DNA of 5,327 bases from Ruminococcus sp. (GTDB taxonomy: Bacteria; Bacillota; Clostridia; Oscillospirales; Ruminococcaceae), in NCBI GenBank assembly GCA_024697705.1, contig JAILFF010000266.1, positions 1-5,327 of the forward strand. Reading direction: 5' to 3'. Shown here in pieces: positions 1 through 5,282 of the stretch (its first letter is position 1; every line of letters starts with the position of its first letter). Made by a program: the position numbers and the translations under genes. Under the pieces are notes generated by a model. That model was not told the DNA's origin. It saw nothing but the letters and a program-made list of their open reading frames with translations, and did no database searches.

Positions 1-526
1 TGAGGGCGTCCCACGAGAACATCAGCATCATGGCGGCAAGGGAGAAGTAAACTCCGCCGCTTATATATATTGTTGCCTCCGCCCATTGGCGCTTGAATTC
101 GAGGGTCTGCGGTTCGTAGGTGTATATCCAGCGGGTGAGGGGATTGAGTGCCACCGCCAGCTCCGAAAGCCCGAATATCGAGAAATAGAAAAAGCTCTGC
201 TTCTTGTTTAGCTTTGAGATAGCCCCGCACACGCAGGCAACATAGTAGAAGAACAGCGGCGCCAAAGCGTTATGCAGAAGAAAATAGGCAAGGCGCGTGT
301 AGTCGGTGATAACGAAGATCGCGGACGAGCTTTTCGACATCGGAGCAAGCGTCGTGACCGTTATCTCGCAGACGCAGTTCAGCGCGATTATGATTATCAT
401 CGAAAGGAAGACCTTGTTCTGCGGCTTTTCGGTGCGCTTGTGCAGCAGTGAGAACATAAGTACGGTGACGCATATCATCAGCGTGGAAACAGTGAAGGCA
501 AAGTGCAGCTGTCGGTATTGTTCCAT
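1..526 (-). CDS. N-terminal part of a polytopic membrane protein, probably a membrane-bound signalling protein (partial)
   Basis: An open frame runs on the minus strand from an ATG at 526 and leaves the window at base 1 without a stop, giving 175 residues of the N-terminus. It begins MEQYRQLHF and is mostly hydrophobic, with about five likely membrane segments near residues 9-28, 39-61, 80-101, 111-128 and 152-171. A motif LNPLTRWIY lies at 128-135 in a loop. Asn-Pro-Leu-Thr followed by aromatic residues after the fourth helix is, as I recall, common in the 7TM-like sensor halves of clostridial GGDEF (diguanylate cyclase) and histidine-kinase proteins. No catalytic domain is in the window, so the output activity is inference. 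The start is supported by a G-rich ribosome site (AGGTGGGGGTGAG, bases 532-544) and a good promoter upstream. Any other multi-pass membrane protein remains possible. Confidence 0.72.
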   Translation of the reverse strand, partial: MEQYRQLHFAFTVSTLMICVTVLMFSLLHKRTEKPQNKVFLSMIIIIALNCVCEITVTTLAPMSKSSSAIFVITDYTRLAYFLLHNALAPLFFYYVACVCGAISKLNKKQSFFYFSIFGLSELAVALNPLTRWIYTYEPQTLEFKRQWAEATIYISGGVYFSLAAMMLMFSWDAL

Positions 527-531
527 TGATT

Positions 532-544
532 CTCACCCCCACCT
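532..544 (-). promoter_or_regulatory. Ribosome binding site of the left membrane-protein gene
   Basis: Read on the minus strand this is AGGTGGGGGTGAG, ending 5 bases before the ATG at 526. It is unusually long and G-rich. The AGGTGG part sits about 12 bases from the start and the GGGTGAG part closer, so the exact pairing is ambiguous. It supports the start at 526. Confidence 0.6.
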
Positions 545-567
545 AAATAAATTTTGTATTCATATTA

Positions 568-596
568 ATTGTATCACAAATTCATGAAAAAGTCAA
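568..596 (-). promoter_or_regulatory. Sigma-A promoter with extended -10 for the left membrane-protein gene
   Basis: On the minus strand a -35 box TTGACT (591-596) is followed after exactly 17 bases by a -10 box TACAAT (568-573). The base triplet before the -10 is TGA, which makes it an extended -10. Transcription should start near base 561 and give a short leader of about 35 bases. No operator-like repeat overlaps it. Confidence 0.75.
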
Positions 597-722
597 TGAC
601 GAAATGACAGATTCATAATTTTGCACTATATAAGTTATAGAATATCGAAATATAAAACTTCAAGTGGTGAATATATACAATTCTTTTGAGGTAAAAGCGC
701 ACAAATTTTCGATTGATATTTG
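597..722. other. A+T-rich spacer between divergent promoters, no gene seen
   Basis: This is the core of the 328-base intergenic region. Neither strand has a convincing reading frame with a ribosome site. The only structure I see is a small imperfect palindrome at 626-640 (CTATA, five bases, TATAG), which is weak and common in A+T-rich DNA. The function is probably limited to separating the two divergent promoters. Confidence 0.5.
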
Positions 723-751
723 TTGCAATTCGCCGAATAATGTGATATAAT
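723..751 (+). promoter_or_regulatory. Sigma-A promoter with extended -10 for the split immunity-like gene
   Basis: A -35 box TTGCAA (723-728) and a perfect -10 box TATAAT (746-751) are 17 bases apart, with TGA immediately before the -10 (extended -10). Transcription should start near 758 and give a leader of about 97 bases before the ATG at 855. The leader is visibly richer in G+C than the DNA around it and contains only short imperfect inverted repeats, such as CTGT/ACAG. I do not recognise a riboswitch. Confidence 0.78.
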
Positions 752-841
752 CATAGTAAGCGACAATAATTTCCGACGTTCGGGAAACTGCGAGTCCGGC
801 TGTATTTTAAACAGGTCATAACAGATAACGCACAGCAAAAG

Positions 842-847
842 CGGGAG
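842..847 (+). promoter_or_regulatory. Ribosome binding site of the split immunity-like gene
   Basis: CGGGAG lies 7 bases before the ATG at 855. This fixes the start of the ancestral reading frame at 855. By contrast, the ATG at 1233 that opens the downstream fragment has no comparable site. Confidence 0.65.
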
Positions 848-854
848 ATCAGCC

Positions 855-1037
855 ATGTATTACTTTTTGAAAGATAACCACAATTCAAGAAATCAAGCCA
901 TACTAAGCAGTAATGATTATGAACGAAAAGTTTGTGAAAACTGTCATTCAATACATGTGACCATAAAAGGAATCTATAATTTTAGAATCATGGGGAAATT
1001 ATATGATTACTATCAGGTTGCTAGTGTATCGACATAA
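855..1037 (+). CDS. N-terminal fragment of the split immunity-like protein (60 codons)
   Basis: This is the part that would actually be translated from the good promoter and ribosome site. It holds the first CxxC (CENC, residues 27-30) and ends 4 residues after the serine at the insertion point, adding V-S-T from the insert before a TAA. It lacks the second CxxC and both VSE blocks, so a folded, functional product is unlikely. It was probably created by the insertion rather than being an independent small gene. Confidence 0.5.
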   Translation: MYYFLKDNHNSRNQAILSSNDYERKVCENCHSIHVTIKGIYNFRIMGKLYDYYQVASVST

Positions 1038-1128
1038 TGATATTTACATAAACTCTTAATACTAATCCTGTTTGTATATCAAGTGTTTCAGCCTTTGTCG
1101 TTTATGTAAATATCATCGTGACAGTCCA
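1025..1128. mobile_element. MITE-like palindromic insertion, about 104 bp, non-coding
   Basis: The element lies inside the immunity-like gene and is flanked by direct repeats. If the duplicated target is CTAG (1021-1024 and 1129-1132), the element starts TG and ends CA and is 104 bp. If the target is the full CTAGTG, it is 102 bp. Internally it carries a perfect 17-bp inverted repeat (1037-1053 and 1100-1116) around a 46-base centre, with only partial symmetry outside that. It encodes nothing on either strand, so any movement would need a transposase in trans. Size, inverted repeats, target duplication and lack of coding capacity fit a miniature inverted-repeat element. I cannot name the parent family. 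Confidence 0.68.
1037..1116. repeat. Perfect 17-bp inverted repeat of the insertion
   Basis: ATGATATTTACATAAAC at 1037-1053 is exactly reverse-complementary to 1100-1116, with a 46-base spacer. In RNA it would form a long A+T-rich stem. No T-run follows, so it does not look like an intrinsic terminator. Confidence 0.85.
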
Positions 1129-1232
1129 CTAGTGATTTTGTAATATCTGAAAAGTTTTTAAATGTTCTGCGTGAAAATGGGTTTACGGGTTTTGAAGTAA
1201 GTGAAACTGCTCCTCGTTATGGAAACATAACT

Positions 1233-1670
1233 ATGGAAGGCGATTTGATAAAGGATAAGTATTATCTTTTAAAGATTACGGGCAGATGTGGTCCAATATG
1301 CGATTTGAGTGGACAGCCGTTTCCTTTTTGTAGAATATGTAAATACAAAGTTGGCAGCATTGGACTCGTTTCTAATGGAGTGTCATTTGCTCCCGATTTT
1401 TACGATGGGAGTGACATTTTTGCATTTGAGAGTTTGAACAATATTCCTATTGTTTCAGAAGAAAAAAAAGATGCTCTTATTAAAAGCAAGCTCACAAATC
1501 TGAGATTTGTGCCTTTATCGGATTACATCTGTGATGAGTCAGTAACTAAGGAAAATGCTATAAGAAGAATAAATAAAGGCGTTGCTTTTCCCGAACTCAT
1601 CGAAGCCTGGCTGAAATACGGCGTACTGACCGAGCAGGAGCTGAACGAGCAGCTGAATAAGAACAGTTAA
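1233..1670 (+). CDS. C-terminal fragment of the split immunity-like protein (145 codons from the first ATG)
   Basis: The frame is open from base 1122, but the first ATG is at 1233 and lacks a clear Shine-Dalgarno sequence. It would give 145 residues starting at ancestral residue 91 and would carry CRIC, the DIF motif and the second VSE block. It lacks the first CxxC and the first VSE block (ancestral residues 60-79, encoded at about 1134-1193). Expression would need a restart or an unrecognised promoter. The last ~30 codons (from about 1578) switch from A+T-rich to G+C-richer usage typical of the neighbouring native genes. They encode a hydrophilic helix-like tail (AFPELIEAWLKYG onward) outside the recognisable domain. 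Confidence 0.5.
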   Translation: MEGDLIKDKYYLLKITGRCGPICDLSGQPFPFCRICKYKVGSIGLVSNGVSFAPDFYDGSDIFAFESLNNIPIVSEEKKDALIKSKLTNLRFVPLSDYICDESVTKENAIRRINKGVAFPELIEAWLKYGVLTEQELNEQLNKNS

Positions 1671-1710
1671 ATATTTGAAAGCACGAGATACAGCACGTTT
1701 TTTGAAAAAA

Positions 1711-1716
1711 AGGGAG
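1711..1716 (+). promoter_or_regulatory. Ribosome binding site of typA
   Basis: AGGGAG ends 9 bases before the ATG at 1726 and fixes the start. No convincing promoter is visible in the 55 bases between the split gene's stop and typA. The typA promoter may therefore lie inside the end of the upstream gene, or transcription may enter from upstream. Confidence 0.65.
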
Positions 1717-1725
1717 AGTTGATTT

Positions 1726-3543
1726 ATGGTAAGAGAAGACCTTAGAAATGTTGCGATTATCGCCCACGTCGATCATGGCAAGACCACGCTCGTTGACGAG
1801 ATGCTGAAACAGTCGGGTACCTTCCGCGAAAATCAGGACGTTGAGGAGCGCGTTATGGACTCCGGCGACATCGAGCGCGAAAGAGGTATTACCATTCTCG
1901 CAAAAAATACATCTATCAAATACAAGGACGTTAAAATAAATATCATCGACACTCCCGGACACGCCGATTTCGGCGGCGAGGTAGAGCGCGTGCTGAAAAT
2001 GGTAAACGGCGTTATACTTCTTGTTGACGCGGCGGAGGGTCCCATGCCGCAGACGCGCTTCGTTCTGCAAAAGGCGCTCGAACTGGGACATAAGATAATC
2101 GTAGTTGTGAATAAGATCGACCGTCCCGACGCACGTCTGGGCGAGGTGGGCGACGAGGTTCTTGAACTTCTTATGGACTTGGACGCTTCCGACGAGCAGC
2201 TCGACAGCCCGATACTTTACTGCTCGGGACGCGACGGCACGGCTTCCCCCGACCCGAATCAGCCCGGCGAAGACCTTACCCCGCTTTTCAACGAAATACT
2301 GAACTATATCCCCGCCCCCGAAGCAGAGGACGAGGGCCCCATGCAGTACCTCGTTTCCTCGATAGATTACAATGATTATGTAGGACGTATCGCCATCGGA
2401 CGCATCGAGCGCGGCTCCATAAAGGTAAATCAGGAAGTTACCGTCGGCGACTACCACAACACCAAGAAGGAATACCGCGGCAAGATCGTCACCATTTATC
2501 AGATCGAGGGTCTTAACCGCGTTCCCTGCGAGAGCGCCCAGGCGGGAGATATCGTCTGCATAAGCGGTCTGGAAAACATTACTATCGGCGACACTATCTG
2601 CGAATTCGGTCATTTTGAAGCGCTGCCCTTCGTGAAGATCAGCGAGCCTACCGTTGAAATGACCTTCTCGGTAAATGATTCTCCGTTCGCGGGCAGAGAG
2701 GGCAAGTTCGTTACCTCCCGTCAGCTGAGAGACAGGCTCTTCAAGGAGCTTCTGAAGGACGTTTCGCTGCGCGTCAACGAGACCGACACCACCGATTCGT
2801 TCCGCGTGGCGGGCAGGGGAGAGATGCACCTTTCCATACTCATCGAGAATATGAGGCGCGAGGGCTACGAGCTTTCCGTTTCCACGCCCCGCGTGCTGTA
2901 TAAAGAGGTAAACGGCGTTCTCTGCGAGCCAATCGAGCGCCTTGTTATCGACGTTCCCGAAGACTGCGTCGGTTCCGTCATGGAAAAGCTCGGCACCCGC
3001 AAGGGCGAGCTGAGACAGATGACTCCTGTCGGCAGCCGTATGAGGATAGAGTTCCTTATCCCGTCGAGAGGTCTGTTCGGTTACAGATCGGAGTTTCTTA
3101 CCGATACGAAGGGCGAGGGCATCATGTCGAGCGTATTCTATGAGTATCAGCCGCATAAGGGCGATATCAGCCGCCGCAGTATGGGCTCGCTGATAGCCTT
3201 CGAGACGGGTGAAGCTGTCACCTACGGCTTGTACAACGCGCAGGAGCGCGGCGAGCTGTTCATCGGCGCGGGCACTCCCGTATACGAGGGCATGATAGTC
3301 GGCGCTTCCCCCAAGTCGGACGACATAGTTGTAAACGTCTGCAAGAAAAAGCACCTGACGAACACCCGTGCAAGCGGTTCGGACGACGCGCTGCGCCTTA
3401 TCCCGCCGCGCAATCTGAGCCTTGAGGACTGCCTTGAGTTCTTAGCCGACGACGAGCTGCTTGAGGTAACGCCCAAGAGTATGCGTATCCGCAAGAGAAC
3501 GCTTTCCAACTCGCTCCGCATGAAGGAACGCGCAAAGATGTGA
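1726..3543 (+). CDS. typA: TypA/BipA ribosome-associated translational GTPase
   Basis: This 605-residue protein matches the usual TypA/BipA length (about 605-615). Its N-terminal GTPase domain has all the G motifs: P-loop AHVDHGKT at 13-20, switch I RGIT at 53-56, DTPGH at 75-79, NKID at 129-132 and YCSGR at 165-169. An EF-Tu-like beta-barrel domain follows (roughly 205-290), then the two EF-G-like alpha/beta domains (roughly 300-385 and 395-475). Last is the TypA-specific C-terminal domain, with KKHLTNTRASGSDDALR and a lysine/arginine-rich end. The family binds the 70S ribosome at the factor site and is linked to 50S assembly and to stress or low-temperature growth. The catalytic histidine (H79) is present and nothing looks truncated. 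The start is supported by the ribosome site. An intrinsic terminator follows, so it appears to be the last gene of its transcript. Confidence 0.97.
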   Translation: MVREDLRNVAIIAHVDHGKTTLVDEMLKQSGTFRENQDVEERVMDSGDIERERGITILAKNTSIKYKDVKINIIDTPGHADFGGEVERVLKMVNGVILLVDAAEGPMPQTRFVLQKALELGHKIIVVVNKIDRPDARLGEVGDEVLELLMDLDASDEQLDSPILYCSGRDGTASPDPNQPGEDLTPLFNEILNYIPAPEAEDEGPMQYLVSSIDYNDYVGRIAIGRIERGSIKVNQEVTVGDYHNTKKEYRGKIVTIYQIEGLNRVPCESAQAGDIVCISGLENITIGDTICEFGHFEALPFVKISEPTVEMTFSVNDSPFAGREGKFVTSRQLRDRLFKELLKDVSLRVNETDTTDSFRVAGRGEMHLSILIENMRREGYELSVSTPRVLYKEVNGVLCEPIERLVIDVPEDCVGSVMEKLGTRKGELRQMTPVGSRMRIEFLIPSRGLFGYRSEFLTDTKGEGIMSSVFYEYQPHKGDISRRSMGSLIAFETGEAVTYGLYNAQERGELFIGAGTPVYEGMIVGASPKSDDIVVNVCKKKHLTNTRASGSDDALRLIPPRNLSLEDCLEFLADDELLEVTPKSMRIRKRTLSNSLRMKERAKM

Positions 3544-3550
3544 TTATTTT

Positions 3551-3582
3551 ATCCCCGAAGAAATACTCTTCGGGGATTTTTT
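3551..3582 (+). terminator. Intrinsic terminator of typA
   Basis: ATCCCCGAAGA (3551-3561) pairs perfectly with TCTTCGGGGAT (3567-3577) around a 5-base loop, followed by a run of T. It begins 8 bases after the typA stop. It works in the plus direction only, since the left flank is T-rich rather than A-rich. Confidence 0.9.
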
Positions 3583-3594
3583 GTCAATAAATGC

Positions 3595-3624
3595 AAAAAG
3601 TCCCGGCAAACTCGTCGGGACTTT
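3595..3624 (-). terminator. Intrinsic terminator of the beta-helix lipoprotein gene
   Basis: AAAGTCCCG (3597-3605) pairs with CGGGACTTT (3616-3624), and the stem extends inward by one G-U and one G-C pair. Read on the minus strand the stem is followed by a T-run (from the A-run at 3595-3599), so it ends transcripts coming from the right. It lies about 40 bases past that gene's stop and 13 bases from the typA terminator, which gives a compact convergent terminator pair. Confidence 0.82.
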
Positions 3625-3664
3625 CCGCTTTAGAAAGGTAAAAGGAATGAAGATATCTTAATTA

Positions 3665-5107
3665 TCAGGTGTCGGAGGTGCTGTCGGTGGTCTCCGTCTT
3701 TTCGGTGTTCTCGGAAGAGCCCGGTCTGCCGCCGCGCCTGCCGCCGAAGCCTTCGGGCTTTTCGCCGTTAAAGTCGGGTCGCTTGCCGTCAAAGCCCTCG
3801 GGGAACTGACCGTCGAAGTTTGAAGGATCAAAACCTTCGGGCATTTCGCCGTCAAATTCGGGTCTCTGACCGCCGCCGAAGCCACCCTTGCCGCCGCCGA
3901 AGCCGCCCATCATATCCTCGGGGACCTCGGACTTTTCTTCGCCGTTTACTATGATCTTGCCGCCAGTGAATACGGGTTCGTCGTCGTAATCAAAGGCGTT
4001 GCCCTTTGTGTTGACCTCGATGGTGCCGCCCGAGATGGTCAGCGAACCGTTCGAGTCAACGCCGTCGGTGTCGCCCGAAGCCATATTTATAGTGGTGTAG
4101 CCGCCCGTGAACTCAATGCCGATGCTTGTTCTGTCGATATTGCCGAAGCCGTTCTGACTGCCCGCGGCGCCCGAAGCAGCGTTTATGCCGTCGTCGGAAG
4201 CGGTGATGTCGATGGTGCCGCCGTTTATCTGAATGAATGTGGCTTCGATGCCCTCGGCGGAGTCTATCTTTATCTCGCCGTCGTCGATGATTACGCTCGA
4301 AGTGCCCTGTATACCGTCGTTCTTGGCGGTGATGTCAAAGCTGCCGCCCGAGATCGTTACGCAGCCCTTGGCGGAATCTTCGCTGTCCTCGCAGTGGAAG
4401 CCGTCCTTGTCGGACTTGACGGTAAAGCTGCCGCCGCAGACAGCGATCGTATCCTTAGCCTCAACAGCGTCGAGCGCGGAGGTGATATTGTAGGTTCCGC
4501 CCGTGAATTTGACGTCGTTCTTGCCCGAGATGCCGTTGCCCTCGGCGGAAGTGATGTTCAGAGTGCCCGCGCCGTTGAATGTGATGTCGTCCTTCGCGAA
4601 GATGACCGCGTCGGTGTTGGTCTCGCCGTCAGCCTTGAAAGCGCCCGTTACCGAGAGGTTGTTCTCGCTGTCGGTGGTGGTAACGAAGACTTTGTCCGCA
4701 TTTACCACATATATCGCGGGGTAATCGCTGTTGGTGAGGGTCACGCCGTCAAGCACCAGCTGTACCTTTTCCTTCTTGCCCGCTTCAACGATGATCGAGC
4801 AGTCTGTCGCGGTGCCGCTTACTACGTAAACGCCTTCGCCGCTGATCTTTATGGTCTCGCCGTCCTTGACGGTGATGCTCTTAGCCGAAGAGGTATCCGC
4901 CGTCTGCTCCATGTCGCGCTCGGAGAAAAGCTCCTTTGCTTCGGCGGTGGTCGAGGTGGACTCCTGCTGTTCGGAAAGCTGTTCGGACTTAGCCGATGCC
5001 GAAGCGGTGCTGTCGGTCTGATTAGCCGTCGCGCAGCCTGTCATCATGCAGATGGAAAGCGCTGCCGCCGCTGCGAGCATATTTATTTTTATAGTCCTTT
5101 TTTTCAT
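3665..5107 (-). CDS. Secreted lipoprotein with a Cthe_2159-type carbohydrate-binding beta-helix domain
   Basis: The product is 480 residues. It starts with a lipoprotein signal peptide: KKR at 2-4, a hydrophobic core at about 10-22 and lipobox MTGC with the lipidated cysteine at 25. A Ser/Thr/Gln/Glu-rich linker follows (26-75). From about 78 to 390 it has repeated short strands of the type V-x-I-x-GG-x-x-x-I-x-S-x-x-DGI. Examples are near 198-214, 221-236, 250-265, 272-287, 292-308, 331-350 and 356-370, as expected for a right-handed parallel beta-helix. This matches the Cthe_2159 family (formerly DUF4353), known from a Clostridium thermocellum polysaccharide-binding protein with calcium sites. 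The conserved Asp-Gly turns would suit calcium. The tail (399-456) is Gly-rich, then has repeats of P-E-G-F-D and F-D-G, followed by a Thr/Ser/Glu end. The start is supported by AGAGAGG 8 bases upstream. It is a single-gene transcript. Its likely role is binding polysaccharide at the cell surface; the ligand is unknown. Confidence 0.88.
   Translation of the reverse strand: MKKRTIKINMLAAAAALSICMMTGCATANQTDSTASASAKSEQLSEQQESTSTTAEAKELFSERDMEQTADTSSAKSITVKDGETIKISGEGVYVVSGTATDCSIIVEAGKKEKVQLVLDGVTLTNSDYPAIYVVNADKVFVTTTDSENNLSVTGAFKADGETNTDAVIFAKDDITFNGAGTLNITSAEGNGISGKNDVKFTGGTYNITSALDAVEAKDTIAVCGGSFTVKSDKDGFHCEDSEDSAKGCVTISGGSFDITAKNDGIQGTSSVIIDDGEIKIDSAEGIEATFIQINGGTIDITASDDGINAASGAAGSQNGFGNIDRTSIGIEFTGGYTTINMASGDTDGVDSNGSLTISGGTIEVNTKGNAFDYDDEPVFTGGKIIVNGEEKSEVPEDMMGGFGGGKGGFGGGQRPEFDGEMPEGFDPSNFDGQFPEGFDGKRPDFNGEKPEGFGGRRGGRPGSSENTEKTETTDSTSDT
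3740..3868 (-). repeat. Repeat-coding C-terminal tail of the lipoprotein (PEGFD / FDG repeats)
   Basis: Residues about 414-456 repeat a pattern of roughly 15 residues: PEFDGEMPEGFD, then NFDGQFPEGFDG, then RPDFNGEKPEGFGG. Just before it is a GGFGGGKGGFGGG stretch (401-413). The codons vary among the copies, so the repeats are conserved at the protein level rather than being a fresh DNA duplication. The tail is probably flexible and exposed beyond the beta-helix. Confidence 0.75.
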
Positions 5108-5115
5108 GGTGATTA

Positions 5116-5122
5116 CCTCTCT
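5116..5122 (-). promoter_or_regulatory. Ribosome binding site of the beta-helix lipoprotein gene
   Basis: On the minus strand AGAGAGG ends 8 bases before the ATG at 5107. It fixes the start ahead of the MKKR signal-peptide beginning. Confidence 0.7.
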
Positions 5123-5158
5123 TTCGTGTCGTCGGGAGTTTTGTTTTTCTTTGTTGAT

Positions 5159-5194
5159 ATAATAATAACATCCGAACCTAAAACGAACCTAAAC
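5159..5194 (-). promoter_or_regulatory. Probable activator-dependent promoter with 11-bp tandem repeats upstream of the lipoprotein gene
   Basis: On the minus strand TTTAGGTT occurs twice (5186-5193 and 5175-5182) as part of an 11-base unit repeated in tandem with 10 of 11 bases identical. A -10-like TATTAT (5159-5164) begins exactly 10 bases past the second copy. There is no good -35 box at 17 bases; the repeats occupy that place. Direct repeats with 11-bp period ending about 10 bases before the -10 are the arrangement of Pho boxes and other OmpR/PhoB-family sites. The regulator is not in the window. The leader would be about 45 bases. Confidence 0.58.
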
Positions 5195-5239
5195 CAAATG
5201 TGTAAATTTCATGAAAAAAACTGATATATTTTTGGGACA

Positions 5240-5271
5240 AAAAATCCCCGGGCGGCAAATCCCGTCCGGGG
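5240..5271 (-). terminator. Intrinsic terminator of the gene entering from the right
   Basis: A 10-bp stem, with one G-U pair, forms between 5246-5255 and 5262-5271 around a 6-base loop. On the minus strand it is followed by ATTTTTT (from the A-run at 5239-5244). It lies 11 bases past the TAA at 5283-5285, as expected for the end of a minus-strand gene, and separates that gene from the lipoprotein promoter. Confidence 0.82.
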
Positions 5272-5282
5272 AAGAAAGGCAG

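Larger units (their letters stand above)
1021..1134. repeat. Flanking CTAGTG direct repeats (target-site duplication)
   Basis: CTAGTG occurs at 1021-1026 and again at 1129-1134, immediately bounding the insertion, 108 bp apart. Both copies are in the same codon phase. Because CTAG is itself palindromic, the same bases also extend the inverted repeat (CTAGTG against CACTAG), so the exact duplication length, 4 or 6, cannot be fixed from one copy. The restored reading frame is strong independent support that this is a real duplication. Confidence 0.75.
855..1670 (+). pseudogene. Double-CxxC (SitI6-like) immunity-type protein, split by a small insertion
   Basis: Two open stretches in the same frame, 855-1037 and 1122-1670, are separated by a palindromic insertion that adds in-frame stops (TAA at 1035, TGA at 1119). 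Joining base 1020 directly to base 1129, which removes one CTAGTG copy plus the insert (108 bp), gives a continuous 235-codon protein reading DYYQVASDFVISEKF across the join. The restored protein has CENC at 27-30 and CRIC at 123-126. Two similar blocks follow the pattern V-S-E-(E/K)...L...G/K-(F/L)-T: residues 60-79 and 163-183. GSDIF is at 149-153. This order (CxxC, DF..VSE, second CxxC, DIF, VSE) matches my memory of the double-CXXCG / SitI6 immunity family, related to Imm11; that assignment is by recall only. It has a strong promoter and ribosome site, low G+C and no adjacent toxin, so it looks like a horizontally acquired orphan. The intact ancestor probably bound zinc and neutralised a polymorphic toxin. 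As it stands it is most likely a pseudogene. Confidence 0.72.

Noticed and set aside
270..587. Short open frames at 270-542 (minus) and 306-587 (plus)
   Set aside because: Both overlap the membrane-protein frame on the minus strand, which has the promoter, ribosome site and continuous hydrophobic segments. The short frames have none of these.
635..951. Short minus-strand frames at 635-856 and 751-951
   Set aside because: They overlap the intergenic promoter region and the start of the immunity-like gene, and have no ribosome site or recognisable protein character.
1018..1046. Promoter-like TTGCTA-17-TATTTA created at the left junction of the insertion
   Set aside because: The spacing is right, but both boxes are poor matches in A+T-rich DNA, and a transcript from it would still meet the TGA at 1119. 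It is not strong enough to annotate.
1037..1116. The palindrome as an intrinsic terminator
   Set aside because: The stem is A+T-rich, the loop is 46 bases and no T-run follows on either side. The direct repeats and restored frame point to an insertion instead.
1597..3354. A 585-codon open frame on the minus strand opposite typA
   Set aside because: It lies almost wholly antisense to an unmistakable typA and comes from typA's codon bias. It shows no recognisable domain and starts inside typA without a supporting ribosome site.
3740..3912. The clustered GCCGCCGAAGCC-like repeats as a CRISPR array or DNA satellite
   Set aside because: The repeats are irregular in spacing, lack unique spacers and follow the codons of a Gly/Pro/Phe-rich protein tail.
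4394..5224. A 276-codon plus-strand open frame opposite the lipoprotein gene
   Set aside because: It is antisense to the signal peptide, linker and beta-helix of a well-supported gene, and its Gly/Val/Arg-rich composition mirrors that gene's codons. It also runs through the lipoprotein promoter region.
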